Shown here one piece after another: positions 54,857-64,000 of a stretch of DNA of 64,000 bases. Source of the stretch: Massilia polaris (lineage in GTDB: Bacteria > Pseudomonadota > Gammaproteobacteria > Burkholderiales > Burkholderiaceae_D); the NCBI RefSeq assembly GCF_012927275.1, contig NZ_JABBGG010000004.1:248001-312000 (forward strand), in the 5' to 3' direction. The notes beneath the pieces are model-generated. The model had not been told where the DNA came from, did no database searches, and worked only from the letters and a program-made list of their open reading frames with translations. Positions within the stretch are counted from its first letter, which is position 1; each line of letters starts with the position of its first letter. The position numbers were made by a program, and so were the translations under genes.

Positions 54857-56452
54857 TCAGGCCAGGGCGGCCTTGGTGTCGACGCGGTAGTTGTCGACCA
54901 TGCGGTAGCGCACTGCGTACATGCCGAATGCGACGGCTGCTGCAAATGCAAACGCGGCAAAGAAGAACATCTGGAACGCCATCACGCCGACCCCGCTATT
55001 GGCGATATGCGCGAGCACGGCCTCGTTCTTGACTGCCTGGTTGACGATCAGGACCCACAGTGAGCCGACGGTGGTGGCCAGGAACCAGAACGCCATGATC
55101 ACGCCCTTCATCGACGCAGGCGCCTGGCTGTAGGCGAATTCAAGCCCGGTTGCCGAGACCAGCACCTCGCCGAACGTGAGCAGCGCATACGGCAGGATCT
55201 GCCATGCCATCGACATCGGCTCGCCGCCGTCCATCGATACCTGGATCATGCCAATCACAATCCACGACAGCGCCGAGAACACGATACCGACCGTCATGCG
55301 GCGCAGCGCAGTTGGCTCGATGCCGGCCTTGCGGATCAGCGGGTACAGTACCAGGTTATTGAACGGGATGAGGATCATCACCAGCAGCGGGTTCAGCGCC
55401 TGCATCTGCGCTGGCAGGATGGTGAACTCGGTGCCGAATGCGGCGACCGTCGGCACCATCGCCTGTGCCTGGACGATCCAGGTCGAAGCCTTTTGGTCGA
55501 ACAGCGACCAGAACGGTGTCGACAGGCCGAACACGATCAGGATGCGCAGCACGGCGCGCACGCCGTCGACCGCTTCGTCAGGGTGGGCGCCGCGCGCGCG
55601 TTCGAGCTGCATCGAGGTGCCGATGCCGCCGCCAGCCAGCAGCAGCACGACCGCGGTACAGGCGGCGATGACAAAGCCCCACTGGAGGCTCATGGCGAGC
55701 GAGGCGAGGGCGCCTACCGCGCCGATGCCGGCGACCATCAGGCCAGGGCGGGACTGGCCAGGCTTCGCTGCCAGCAGCGCTGTACGTGCCACACGTGTGA
55801 ACGAGTTTGGGTCTTCTGGCGCCGGCGGTACGTTGATGTACTTTTTGCGGCCGGACCAGAACACCATGGTGGCGATGAACATCAGGATGCCCGGGATGCC
55901 GAAGGCGATCGATGGGCCGAAGTCCTTCAGGAAGATCGGCATCAGCAGCGATGCGAAGAACGAGCCGAAATTGATCATCCAGTAGAAGATGTCGAATACG
56001 ACCTTGGCCTTGCCCTTGTTGGTCTGGTCGAACTGGTCGCCGACGAACGAGGAGATCAGCGGCTTGATGCCGCCCGAACCAAGCGCGATCAGGAACAGGC
56101 CGAAGTAGAAGCCGTTCAGGTTATCGTCCCAGATCGCCAGGCAGGCGTGGCCAGCGCAGTAGACAAGGCTTAGCCAGAAGATGGTGTCGTATTTACCGAA
56201 GAAGCGGTCGGCCAGCCAGCCGCCCAGCAGCGGGAAGAAATACACGCCGATGACGAAGGTGTGGAACACGTGCTTGGCTTCGCCCGCGCGGTCCGGCTCC
56301 GGGAGGAACAGCAGCAGGGTGCTGATCAGGAATGGGGTGAGGATGTTGCGCATCCCGTAAAAGCTGAACCGTTCGCACCCTTCGGTTGCGATGATGAACG
56401 GGATTTGCCGGGGCATTTTCCCCGTCCCGCCTTGAATTTCTACCTGCGACAT
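54857..56452 (-). CDS. POT-family (PTR2) proton-dependent transporter
   Basis: A 531-residue carrier with about 14 membrane segments. It has the proton-coupling motif ERFSFYG (ExxERFxYY-like) in helix 1, GGWLADRFFGKYDTI between helices 2 and 3, and GSGGIKPLISSFVGDQF, all typical of peptide transporters of the POT family. The usual substrates are di- and tripeptides, but its place in a starch locus beside a shared operator raises the question of another substrate. AGGTAGAAATTC-like purine-rich sequence precedes the ATG. Confidence 0.87.
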   Translation of the reverse strand: MSQVEIQGGTGKMPRQIPFIIATEGCERFSFYGMRNILTPFLISTLLLFLPEPDRAGEAKHVFHTFVIGVYFFPLLGGWLADRFFGKYDTIFWLSLVYCAGHACLAIWDDNLNGFYFGLFLIALGSGGIKPLISSFVGDQFDQTNKGKAKVVFDIFYWMINFGSFFASLLMPIFLKDFGPSIAFGIPGILMFIATMVFWSGRKKYINVPPAPEDPNSFTRVARTALLAAKPGQSRPGLMVAGIGAVGALASLAMSLQWGFVIAACTAVVLLLAGGGIGTSMQLERARGAHPDEAVDGVRAVLRILIVFGLSTPFWSLFDQKASTWIVQAQAMVPTVAAFGTEFTILPAQMQALNPLLVMILIPFNNLVLYPLIRKAGIEPTALRRMTVGIVFSALSWIVIGMIQVSMDGGEPMSMAWQILPYALLTFGEVLVSATGLEFAYSQAPASMKGVIMAFWFLATTVGSLWVLIVNQAVKNEAVLAHIANSGVGVMAFQMFFFAAFAFAAAVAFGMYAVRYRMVDNYRVDTKAALA

Positions 56453-56706
56453 TTTCGCTCCGAATGTTTTAACCAGACGCGATGCTAAGCCGAAGCGGAA
56501 ATGCTGGCAACATAAAATTGTTGAGCTCCAAACATAGCTGTAGTTTGACTACTGATCCGTTAAATTTTAGTCCGCTGCGTTCGAGTTAAGTCGTTGATTT
56601 TATAGAGTATGTGCGTAATACTTTCTATCTCCGGCAAATTGTAAAAGCGCGCCAAGTCATGTATATTGTGTACAAATTCCCGTCTTGCATTCCACCGGAC
56701 CCAGCC
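56453..56706. promoter_or_regulatory. Divergent promoter region, POT transporter / alpha-glucosidase
   Basis: A 254-base A+T-rich region between two divergent genes. It contains one operator-like palindrome at 56539-56553. Candidate boxes such as TTGATT (56591-56596) and TATAGAGTATG follow but I cannot assign them firmly. Confidence 0.55.
56539..56553. promoter_or_regulatory. HexR-like operator 4 (POT / alpha-glucosidase)
   Basis: TGTAGTTTGACTACT at 56539-56553 fits TGTAGTNNNACTACA with one mismatch. It lies 87 bases upstream of the POT gene and 154 bases upstream of the alpha-glucosidase gene, so it could control both. Confidence 0.65.
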
Positions 56707-58347
56707 ATGAACAAAGACCTCGCCCAGCATTCCGACGAAAAAGCGACTTGGTATCGCGAAGCAATCATTTACCAGGTTTATCCACGTAGTTTCCTCGACT
56801 CTAACGGCGACGGCATTGGCGACCTGCCGGGCATCACTTCAAAGCTCGACTATATCGCGAGCCTGGGCGTCGACATTGTCTGGCTGTCGCCGTACTTCAA
56901 GTCGCCGATGAAGGACTTCGGCTACGACATCTCGGACTACTGCGACGTCGACCCGATGTTCGGCACGCTGTCGGACTTCGACGCGCTGATCGCGAAGGCG
57001 CACGGCCTGGGCCTGAAGATCATGATCGACCAGGTGATGTCGCACACCGCTGACGTTCATCCGTGGTTTGTCGAGAGCCGCAAGAGCCGGGACAATCCGA
57101 AGGCCGACTGGTATGTATGGGCCGACCCGCTCCCGGACGGTAATCCGCCAAATAACTGGCTGTCCGTATTCGGTGGCTCGTCGTGGCAGTGGGACAGCCG
57201 CCGCAAGCAGTACTACCTGCACAACTTCCTGGCAAGCCAGCCGGACATGAACTTCCATAGCCCGGATGTACAGCAGGCCCACCTCGACGCGCTGCGCTTC
57301 TGGCTCGCGCGCGGCGTCGACGGCGTGCGCATGGATGCATGTAACTTCCACTTCCACGATACTAAGCTGCGCAGCAATCCGGCTGCGACCAAGCGCGATA
57401 CGGCCACCGTCACCGACGTCAACCCGTACGGCATGCAGTCGCACATCTACGACAAGACGCAGCCCGAGAACCTCGCCTTCCTGCAGAAGATCCGCACGCT
57501 GCTCAATGAATTCGGCGCGGTGGCGATCGGCGAAGTAGGCGCGGACGATGCGCTCGGCGTCATGGCCGAATACACCGCCGACGGCGACAAGCTGCACATG
57601 GCGTACAGCTTCAACCTGCTCACGCCACAGTTCTCGGCTGCCCACATCCGCACGCAAGTCGAAGAATTCGAAGCGCGCGTCAAGGGCGGCTGGGCCTCCT
57701 GGTCGGTCGGCAACCACGACGCGATCCGCGTGATGACGCGCTGGGGCGGCGACAACCCGACGCCTGCGCTGGCCAAGCTGGTGCTGGCGATGCAGCTGTC
57801 GCTCAAGGGCACGCCGTGTCTGTACCAGGGCGACGAACTGGCGCTGACCGAAGCGGACGTGCCGTTCGAGCTGCTGCAGGACCCGTATGGCATTACTTTC
57901 TGGCCGGAGTTCAAGGGCCGCGATGGCTGCCGCACACCGATTCCATGGACCAGCGAGAAGCCGAATGCCGGGTTCACGACTGGCAAGCCGTGGCTGCCGG
58001 TGGCCGAGCCGCATATCGCGGTGGCGGCGTCGGTGCAGGAGAGTGATCCGGAGTCGCCGCTCAATTTCGCGCGCCGCCTGATCGCATGGCGTCGCAATAC
58101 GCCGCAGCTGACGCGCGGCGAGATTGTGTTCTTCGACGCGCCGGAACCTGTGCTGGCGCTGCGCCGCGATCTGGCGGGGCATCCGGGTGTGGTGGCGGTG
58201 TTTAATTTGGGCGCTAAGCCAATCGAGGTGGACTTGCCGGCCGTTGCGGGCGCGGTCGCGATGACGGGGCACGGGCTGCACGGTAGCGTCAATGGGACGA
58301 AGGTGACGCTGCCTGCATTTGGCGGATGGTTTGGTACGGTCGAATAA
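56707..58347 (+). CDS. Cytoplasmic alpha-glucosidase (GH13)
   Basis: A 546-residue GH13 exo-enzyme without signal peptide. It begins with the family hallmark AIIYQVYPRSFLDSNGDGIGD. Catalytic residues: Asp in GVRMDACNF, Glu in IGEVGADD and Asp in VGNHDAIR. It should split maltose and short maltodextrins to glucose inside the cell, feeding the glucokinase encoded eight bases downstream. The ATG at 56707 is chosen; an upstream in-frame start at 56611 gives an unlikely extension. Confidence 0.93.
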   Translation: MNKDLAQHSDEKATWYREAIIYQVYPRSFLDSNGDGIGDLPGITSKLDYIASLGVDIVWLSPYFKSPMKDFGYDISDYCDVDPMFGTLSDFDALIAKAHGLGLKIMIDQVMSHTADVHPWFVESRKSRDNPKADWYVWADPLPDGNPPNNWLSVFGGSSWQWDSRRKQYYLHNFLASQPDMNFHSPDVQQAHLDALRFWLARGVDGVRMDACNFHFHDTKLRSNPAATKRDTATVTDVNPYGMQSHIYDKTQPENLAFLQKIRTLLNEFGAVAIGEVGADDALGVMAEYTADGDKLHMAYSFNLLTPQFSAAHIRTQVEEFEARVKGGWASWSVGNHDAIRVMTRWGGDNPTPALAKLVLAMQLSLKGTPCLYQGDELALTEADVPFELLQDPYGITFWPEFKGRDGCRTPIPWTSEKPNAGFTTGKPWLPVAEPHIAVAASVQESDPESPLNFARRLIAWRRNTPQLTRGEIVFFDAPEPVLALRRDLAGHPGVVAVFNLGAKPIEVDLPAVAGAVAMTGHGLHGSVNGTKVTLPAFGGWFGTVE

Positions 58348-58355
58348 TCCATACA

Positions 58356-60206
58356 ATGACCAGCCTCGCCGCTACCTCCAAACTTTCGCGTACCGCCTTC
58401 GCCGACGGCCCGCGCCTGCTGGCCGACATCGGCGCGACCCACGCCCGCCTCGCGCTCGAAACCGCCCCTGGCGCCTTCGGCTCCGTGCGCGTGCTGCGCT
58501 GCGACGACTTCGAAGGCATCGTCCCGCTGCTGCGGTTCTACCTCGCCGACCACGAACACATCACGCTCCACCACGCCGCACTGGCTGTCGCCAACCCGAT
58601 CAACGGCGACAAGGTCCGCATGACCAACCGCGCCTGGGAGTTTTCCACCGACGCGGTGCGCCGTGAACTCGGCCTCCACACCCTCCTGATCGTCAACGAC
58701 TTCACCGCGCTGGCAATGGCCCTTCCAGGGCTGAAGCCCAACGACCTGATGCAGGTCGGCCAGGGCACGGCCGGCGCCAACGCCGTCGTCGGAGTGCTCG
58801 GACCTGGTACCGGCCTTGGCGTGTCCGCCGTCATCCCAACGGTGGACGGCTTCGTCACCCTGGGAAGCGAAGGAGGGCACATGAACTTCGCGCCCGCCGA
58901 CGAGCGCGAGTTCGCGATCCTGCAGTACGCGTGGAAGGAGTGGTCGCACGTGTCCAATGAGCGCCTGATTTCCGGCCCGGGCATGGAGATCATCTATCGC
59001 GCGCTGGCGCAGCGTAACGGCGTCAAGACCGCGCCGCGTTCATCGCCTGATATCATCACCGGCGCGCTCGACGAGCGCGATCCGCTTTGCCTCGAAGTGC
59101 TCGACTGCTTCAGCGGCATGCTGGGAGGCGCGGCCGCCAACCTTGCCGTTACGCTCGGCGCGTTCGGCGGCATCTTCATCGGCGGCGGCATCGTGCCCCG
59201 GATGGGCGAGTGGTTCGCGCAGTCGTCGTTCCGTGCGCGCTTCGAAGCGAAGGGGCGTTTTTCGGACTACCTGTCGAGTATCCCGACCTACGTGATCACC
59301 ACGCCGCACCCGGCCCTGCGCGGCGTCGCGACGATTTTGTCGGAGCACCTGCGCGGGCGCAGCGGCGCCAACACGCTGATGGAGCGCATCGCGCACCTGC
59401 AGCACGAGCTCACGCCCGCCGAGCAGCGCGTGGCGAAGCTGGTGCTGGAGCAGCCGCGCCTTGTGCTGAACGAGCCGATCGCGGAGATCGCGCGCTCTGC
59501 CGACGTCAGCCAGCCGACCGTGATCCGTTTCTGCCGCTCGCTCGGTTTCCTCGGCCTGGCCGACTTCAAGCTGAAGTTCGCCAGCAGCCTGACCGGCGCG
59601 ATTCCGGTCCGGCATAGCCAGGTACGTACCGGAGACAGCACCCACGATTTGTCGGCGAAGGTGATCGACAACACGGTGTCGGCGATCCTGAAGTTCCGCG
59701 ACCAGCTGGACGTGCGTTCGATCGACCGTGCCATCGAACTGGTGAGCAAGGCGAACCGGGTCGAGTTTTACGCGATGGGGAATTCGCGTGTCGTGGCGCT
59801 CGATGGCCAGCACAAGTTCTTCCGCTTCCGCATTCCGACGTCGGCGTACGGAGACTCGCACCTGTTCACGCTGGCAGCGGGCCTGCTCAAGGCGGGGGAT
59901 GTGGTGATCGCGATTTCGAATTCCGGGCGTTTGCCGGAGCTGCTGGAGGCGGTGGCTGCGGCACGGGCGGCCGGTGCGGATGTCATTGCGATTACCAGCA
60001 GCGGTTCGCCGCTGGCAAAGCGCGCCAGTGTGTGCCTGGCTGTCGATCATACGGAGGACAGTACGACCTTCCTGTCGATGATTTCGCGGATGCTGCAACT
60101 GCTGCTGATCGATATCGTATCGGTCGGGATTTCGCTCGACGGCAGCGGCAAGGAACTCGGCGAGGCGGATCACCGGCGCATGATGATCTCGCACCTCGAT
60201 AGCTGA
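58356..60206 (+). CDS. Glucokinase-HexR (RpiR) fusion 2
   Basis: A 616-residue paralogue of the fusion at 47311, alignable along its full length with most residues identical. It has the glucokinase part (LLADIGATHARLAL, GPGTGLGVSA), RpiR helix-turn-helix (EIARSADVSQPTVIRFCRSLGF) and SIS domain (AMGNSRVVALDGQHKF; IAISNSGRLPELL). It starts eight bases after the alpha-glucosidase, so it is in that operon and under the operator at 56539. It phosphorylates the released glucose and is a candidate repressor of the region. Confidence 0.92.
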   Translation: MTSLAATSKLSRTAFADGPRLLADIGATHARLALETAPGAFGSVRVLRCDDFEGIVPLLRFYLADHEHITLHHAALAVANPINGDKVRMTNRAWEFSTDAVRRELGLHTLLIVNDFTALAMALPGLKPNDLMQVGQGTAGANAVVGVLGPGTGLGVSAVIPTVDGFVTLGSEGGHMNFAPADEREFAILQYAWKEWSHVSNERLISGPGMEIIYRALAQRNGVKTAPRSSPDIITGALDERDPLCLEVLDCFSGMLGGAAANLAVTLGAFGGIFIGGGIVPRMGEWFAQSSFRARFEAKGRFSDYLSSIPTYVITTPHPALRGVATILSEHLRGRSGANTLMERIAHLQHELTPAEQRVAKLVLEQPRLVLNEPIAEIARSADVSQPTVIRFCRSLGFLGLADFKLKFASSLTGAIPVRHSQVRTGDSTHDLSAKVIDNTVSAILKFRDQLDVRSIDRAIELVSKANRVEFYAMGNSRVVALDGQHKFFRFRIPTSAYGDSHLFTLAAGLLKAGDVVIAISNSGRLPELLEAVAAARAAGADVIAITSSGSPLAKRASVCLAVDHTEDSTTFLSMISRMLQLLLIDIVSVGISLDGSGKELGEADHRRMMISHLDS

Positions 60207-60209
60207 CGC

Positions 60210-60701
60210 TTATTCGCCGATCATCTCGCCCGACGTGCGTGCCATCGGGCGCTTCTCCTTGCGCCACTTCTCGAGAGTGAGCGGGGTATCGGTGCCGAAG
60301 TCCTCGACCAGTATCTCGCTGCCCTGCTGCGCGACCAGGAAGCTGTCCCACGGGTGCGCCGCGTCGCTGCCATTTTCAACAAAGCTGAACTGCCAGTAGC
60401 TCTTGCCGTTGATGACGCGCGGCGCGCTGTCGTATTCGATCAGTGCGCCGCGCACTTTGCCGCCCGACGCTTTTTCAAGCTGGATTGACCAGGCCTGCAG
60501 TTCCGGCAGCGCCATCAGCGCGCTCATCGCCTGTTCGCGGGTGCGGCTGGCGGCAGCATCGGTAGCGGCAGCCGCCGGTGCCGGCGCAGCAGGGGCAGGC
60601 GCCGGCTTCTCACGGCAGCCGCCCAGCACCGAGGCAAGCGCGATGACCGCGGCCAGCGCTACGCCGCTGATGCGTTGATTGGACGATTCCTGCTTGAGCA
60701 T
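60210..60701 (-). CDS. Lipoprotein of unknown function
   Basis: A 163-residue protein with a lipobox (ASVLGGC) followed by a Pro/Ala linker and a ~115-residue alpha/beta domain (AWSIQLEKASGG; GKSYWQFSFVENG; SEILVEDFGTD). I do not recognise the family. It may be an envelope lipoprotein. Its stop lies three bases from the convergent glk-hexR stop. An AGGTGCC-type site precedes the ATG. Confidence 0.75.
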   Translation of the reverse strand: MLKQESSNQRISGVALAAVIALASVLGGCREKPAPAPAAPAPAAAATDAAASRTREQAMSALMALPELQAWSIQLEKASGGKVRGALIEYDSAPRVINGKSYWQFSFVENGSDAAHPWDSFLVAQQGSEILVEDFGTDTPLTLEKWRKEKRPMARTSGEMIGE

Positions 60702-60778
60702 GTTGGCACCTCTTTTTATAGTGCGGCCATACTAAACCAAAGGCATGGCGGGGGCAATCATGCTCGCTGCGGACGGTT

Positions 60779-62824
60779 TTACTTCAGCGAGCCATTGGCT
60801 TTCATCGCTTGCTCAAGGTACTTCGCCAGCTCAGGCGTGGGCGCCGCGACAGGCGGGCCGCCAAGGTGCTTGTGCAGCATCTGCTGGAGCAGGTAGCTGT
60901 ACGCCTGGCGAACGATTGGCTTGCGCGGATTGTGGCCTTCGTCCGGGTCGACCAGCAGGCTGACCGGTTTTCCCAGTCCCTGCAGCCGCGCGACGTAGTC
61001 CGTCACCGCCGCAATGTCAACCTTGTCGTCTTTGCCGCCCGCGATCAACAACAGCGGCTTGGTGATTTTTTCAGGATGCGCGGCCGGTGCCGCATCGGCA
61101 ATGCGCTTCATCGCGGCTGGGTCGTCGAGGTGGATGCCCATCTCGGCAAGCGTCACCGAGAACGGCACGCCGCCTGCGCCCATGACGTCTCCTGCATCGC
61201 TGGCCAGCTTGAGGGTGCGCGCGAAGTCCGGCGGAGGGACGGTCGCCATCCCGAACTGGAACAGGTCCGGCTCGTTCGTCAGTGCCAGCAGTGTCGAATA
61301 GCCGCCGAACGAATCGCCCATGATCGCAAGGCGCTTCTTGTCGCCCACGCCGTTGGCGAGCAGCCAGCGCACGCCTTCGATGATGTCCGCCTGCGCGCGG
61401 CCGTTGCCGAAGTCCGCCTTCGGGGCCAGCATGTACTTGTCGCCGTAGCCGGTCGAGGCGCGGAAGTTTGGCTGGAATACCGCGACGCCGCGGTTGACCA
61501 CCAATTGCACCAGGCTTGTGTAGTTATTGTCGAAACTGGACCACGGTCCGCCGTGGACCATCGTCAGCATCGGCAGGCTGGCGGCAGCTTTGCCCGGCGG
61601 GAGGCTCAGGTAGCCGTGGACGATGGCGCCGTCGGAGGCGCGGTAGTGCACGGGGATCTTGGCGGCCAGCTGCTGTTCGGGCAGCGGGTTGCCGAGCTGG
61701 CGTTCCTGCGCGAGTATTTCGGTGAAGCTGCGGGCCTTGCGGTCGTACAGCCAGAAGCGCTCCTGCTGCAGGCGGGCGCCGCGTTCGGACAACAGCCACT
61801 GCGCAGCGGCTTCGGCCGCGCCGATGCTGATCGTCGTGTCCGGGAAGCGGCGCGTGATGTCGGCAGCCGCTGCTTTTGCCGCAGGCGTCAGCCCGTGAAG
61901 GCGGCGCTGGGGCATGTCATAGATGGCAAACAGCGGCTGTTGCGAGGCTGGCGAAACAACGACGGTGCGCAGGTCGCTGAGCGCGGCTGGATCGGTGTGC
62001 AGAACGCGCTGCGCCTGCTTCGCGAGGTCGATTTCAATGAACGCCTTGCGGTCGTCGGCGTGGTTCACGACCATCGTCAGGCGGTGCTGGTCGCCCGACA
62101 CCAGGTTGCAGGCGCGCAGGCGCTTGCAGCGGGTCGCCTCGATCCACGTATCGCCTGCCTTGCGCGAGACGACCTGGTTGTACTGGTCGTCGAGCGTGCG
62201 GGTGAAGGCAAGCTGGCCGGCGCCGTCCAGCAGGAACTCCTCAAGCTGGCGTCCTTCGTACAGCAGTTCGCGGGTTCCGTCGGCATTGAGGCGCGAGAGG
62301 CGGTAGATCTTCGCGGCGCGGTCGAATTCCTCGACCAGTGCTGCGCGTGGACGTGCCGTGTCCACTGCCACGAACTGCTGCGCGAGCTTGCGGTCGAAGG
62401 ATGCGATCTTGCTTCCTGAACCACCGTCGACCGGCAGCACGGACAGGCCGTCGCCGCTGTCGATGAACAGCGCCTTGCTGTCGCTCGCCCAGTGCACTTC
62501 CTGGCGGCCGGTCGACGTCAGCAGCCGCTTCTTCTCCAATGTCCGCGTATTCATCAGGTTCAGGTGCAGCGACTGGCCGTCGATCTCGACGAAGCTGACG
62601 AAGGCGCCATCGGGCGACAGCTTGACGTCGCGCAGCCGCGAGCGGCGGCTGAAGTCGTCGTCTCCGATGAAGGGGGCTGCGGGCAGCGCGGCGTTGCGGG
62701 CGATCGCTTCCTTGAGCGAGCGCGTTTCCGCCACTGGTGCGGCATGAGCGAACGATGCCGCGGCAAGGCAGGCTATAACGATGGCGCGAACGGGTCCTGC
62801 CCGTTCAATCTGACGGGAAAACAT
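60779..62824 (-). CDS. Exported S9-family peptidase (prolyl oligopeptidase/acylaminoacyl type)
   Basis: A 681-residue secreted serine peptidase. A signal peptide (ends FAHA) precedes a seven-bladed-propeller-like region and a C-terminal alpha/beta hydrolase. The catalytic Ser is in GDSFGGYSTLLA, the Asp in AGGKDDKV and the His in DEGHNPRK. MVHGGPWSS forms the oxyanion region. It cleaves short peptides in the periplasm. An AAAAGGAG site precedes the ATG. Confidence 0.9.
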   Translation of the reverse strand: MFSRQIERAGPVRAIVIACLAAASFAHAAPVAETRSLKEAIARNAALPAAPFIGDDDFSRRSRLRDVKLSPDGAFVSFVEIDGQSLHLNLMNTRTLEKKRLLTSTGRQEVHWASDSKALFIDSGDGLSVLPVDGGSGSKIASFDRKLAQQFVAVDTARPRAALVEEFDRAAKIYRLSRLNADGTRELLYEGRQLEEFLLDGAGQLAFTRTLDDQYNQVVSRKAGDTWIEATRCKRLRACNLVSGDQHRLTMVVNHADDRKAFIEIDLAKQAQRVLHTDPAALSDLRTVVVSPASQQPLFAIYDMPQRRLHGLTPAAKAAAADITRRFPDTTISIGAAEAAAQWLLSERGARLQQERFWLYDRKARSFTEILAQERQLGNPLPEQQLAAKIPVHYRASDGAIVHGYLSLPPGKAAASLPMLTMVHGGPWSSFDNNYTSLVQLVVNRGVAVFQPNFRASTGYGDKYMLAPKADFGNGRAQADIIEGVRWLLANGVGDKKRLAIMGDSFGGYSTLLALTNEPDLFQFGMATVPPPDFARTLKLASDAGDVMGAGGVPFSVTLAEMGIHLDDPAAMKRIADAAPAAHPEKITKPLLLIAGGKDDKVDIAAVTDYVARLQGLGKPVSLLVDPDEGHNPRKPIVRQAYSYLLQQMLHKHLGGPPVAAPTPELAKYLEQAMKANGSLK

Positions 62825-62862
62825 GGTGACTCCTTTTTGTTATGGTTGGCTGTCTGGCTGGA

Positions 62863-64000
62863 TCAGGCTGCGGCGGCCGCAGCCTGCGGTGCTTCGTTCG
62901 CTTTTGGCTGAGGCGGCCGCGCATGCAGCACCATCAGGCAAAGCAGGGATGGGGGACCGAGCAGGATGCAGCTGGCGATCCATGCGGCCTTGCCAAATGG
63001 CGTCACCCTTGACCGGCGCAGCCAGAACCAGGCGCCGCCGGCGGACAGCAGCGACAACGCTGCCGCCGCAATCCATATGGAAGGAGGACGTGGATACCGC
63101 AGCTCGATCGCGGCGTCGCTGTCGCCTCGGTCGAGGATATGGCCCTCGTCAAGGAGTGCGTCGGGCAGCGCGTGCACCGCATGCAGTACCGGCGAGATCA
63201 GCCATGCGTGATGTTCGAACACCGGGGCGAAGTCGTGTGCCAGCTGGCGTTTCGCCACAACGCTTGCGCGTCCCGCCGCGTCGACCAGCATAATCGTCTG
63301 GGCCGATTCTCCGGCGCCCTGGATCATCGCGCGGCCGAAGCTGAACGAGACCAGCGAGCCATCGAGCAGGCCGGCGATGTCGATGCGATCGAGGTCGCTG
63401 AATGGGCCGGGCAGGGGAGCGCTGTACGCCTCCTTCAGCATCCCTTTATCGTCGTCGTCCGGACGCTGGTAGGCGATCAGGCGGTGATTGGTAATTACGT
63501 AGAGGCGCTCGCCAACGAGCTTCGGTGTGCGCGCCAGCGTCTCCGGCGCGCGCAGGGCGATGAGCGGGCGCACGGCGCCGCTGTCGCTGTCGAATGCGTA
63601 CAGGTCCTGCGGCGTGAGGATGTATCCCTCCTCCGGCAGGATTGGCACGGCAGGAAACGGCTGCATGTCGCCGATGCCGTGCAGTCCCAGCGTGCCGCTC
63701 ACCTGCGAGGTGAACGTGTCGCGGCCATGGAAGCGCATGGTGTCGTGGCTGAAGGTCCATTCGACGTGGCGTCCGGCGTCCTCCCATTGCAGCGTGTCGA
63801 GATTGCTGGCCTGGTGGCGCACCGGGAACTTCGATCCGGATGGCTCGAAGTTGGCGACGTCGAGCAGCGGAACCTGGCGGCGCCATTGCGGCGCACGCGG
63901 GTCGGTCGAGTGCGCGAGCCCGGCCAGCAGCAGGTCGCGGCCTTCGGCGCGGGTCGACTCGGTAAAGCCGCCGGCCGGTGGCGTCGGCATATTGAGCGGA
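62863..64000 (-). CDS. Membrane protein of unknown function (5' end probably outside window)
   Basis: At least 375 residues, open through the right edge. A large N-terminal region rich in beta-strands and Asp (DLYAFDSDSGAVRPLIAL, ERLYVITNHRLIAYQ) looks like a propeller or PQQ-like repeat. Two hydrophobic segments follow near the C-terminus (WIAAAALSLLSAGGAWFWL and AAWIASCILLGPPSLLCLMVL). An ATG exists at 63990 but has no ribosome-binding site and the protein seems to begin mid-domain, so I treat it as partial. The family is not recognised. Confidence 0.7.
   Translation of the reverse strand, partial: PLNMPTPPAGGFTESTRAEGRDLLLAGLAHSTDPRAPQWRRQVPLLDVANFEPSGSKFPVRHQASNLDTLQWEDAGRHVEWTFSHDTMRFHGRDTFTSQVSGTLGLHGIGDMQPFPAVPILPEEGYILTPQDLYAFDSDSGAVRPLIALRAPETLARTPKLVGERLYVITNHRLIAYQRPDDDDKGMLKEAYSAPLPGPFSDLDRIDIAGLLDGSLVSFSFGRAMIQGAGESAQTIMLVDAAGRASVVAKRQLAHDFAPVFEHHAWLISPVLHAVHALPDALLDEGHILDRGDSDAAIELRYPRPPSIWIAAAALSLLSAGGAWFWLRRSRVTPFGKAAWIASCILLGPPSLLCLMVLHARPPQPKANEAPQAAAAAA

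Overview
The window is high-GC bacterial DNA with densely packed genes. Gene content points to a betaproteobacterium of the Oxalobacteraceae (Massilia, Duganella or Janthinobacterium type). The pointers are two glucokinase-HexR (RpiR) fusion genes, a phasin, an MdlAB-type ABC exporter and short GTCCCCGGGGAC palindromic repeats. This placement is inferred from gene content, not from a marker gene.

Left third (1-22.5 kb). The window opens with the 3' end of a histidine kinase gene. A small minus-strand group follows (DUF2750 protein, phytanoyl-CoA dioxygenase-like protein, M29-aminopeptidase-like protein). From 3.5 to 11.4 kb a tight plus-strand operon encodes a Cys4 zinc-ribbon protein, an exported VWA-like membrane protein, a small membrane protein, a 1204-residue tubulin-like (Tubulin_2 type) protein ending in a GYF_2-like domain, and a second zinc-ribbon protein with one membrane anchor. 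This is the least understood and most interesting system here. Small envelope proteins (one with an apparent frameshift), a MazEF toxin-antitoxin pair with a large inverted-repeat operator, a TPR-GGDEF diguanylate cyclase, the MdlA/MdlB ABC exporter, a phasin, cytosine deaminase and a GNAT acetyltransferase follow.

Middle and right (22.5-60.2 kb). This is a large alpha-glucan (starch/maltodextrin) utilisation region. It holds a GtsABC-MalK-type sugar ABC transporter with two exported glycosidases, a large TonB-dependent receptor, a flavin-dependent tryptophan-halogenase-like protein, two SLC45/GPH-like MFS sugar transporters, phosphoglucomutase, an exported alpha-amylase, an exported pullulanase, a POT-family transporter, a cytoplasmic alpha-glucosidase and two paralogous glucokinase-HexR fusions. 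Palindromes of the form TGTAGTNNNACTACA lie upstream of the ABC operon, the receptor, the pullulanase and the POT/alpha-glucosidase pair. Weaker copies lie between the two MFS genes. They resemble HexR operators, so the kinase-regulator fusions are the best local candidates for controlling this regulon. The proposed flow is: outer-membrane uptake, periplasmic debranching and hydrolysis, inner-membrane import by ABC and MFS carriers, cytoplasmic alpha-glucosidase, glucokinase, then phosphoglucomutase.

Interruptions and right edge. A DEAD-box RNA helicase gene sits inside the sugar region. A truncated IS3-type orfA is fused head-on to the last ~140 codons of a katG catalase-peroxidase gene. A serine hydrolase gene is broken by a one-base frameshift. 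The right edge carries a lipoprotein, an S9-family peptidase and an unfinished membrane protein gene. I saw no rRNA, tRNA or CRISPR array.
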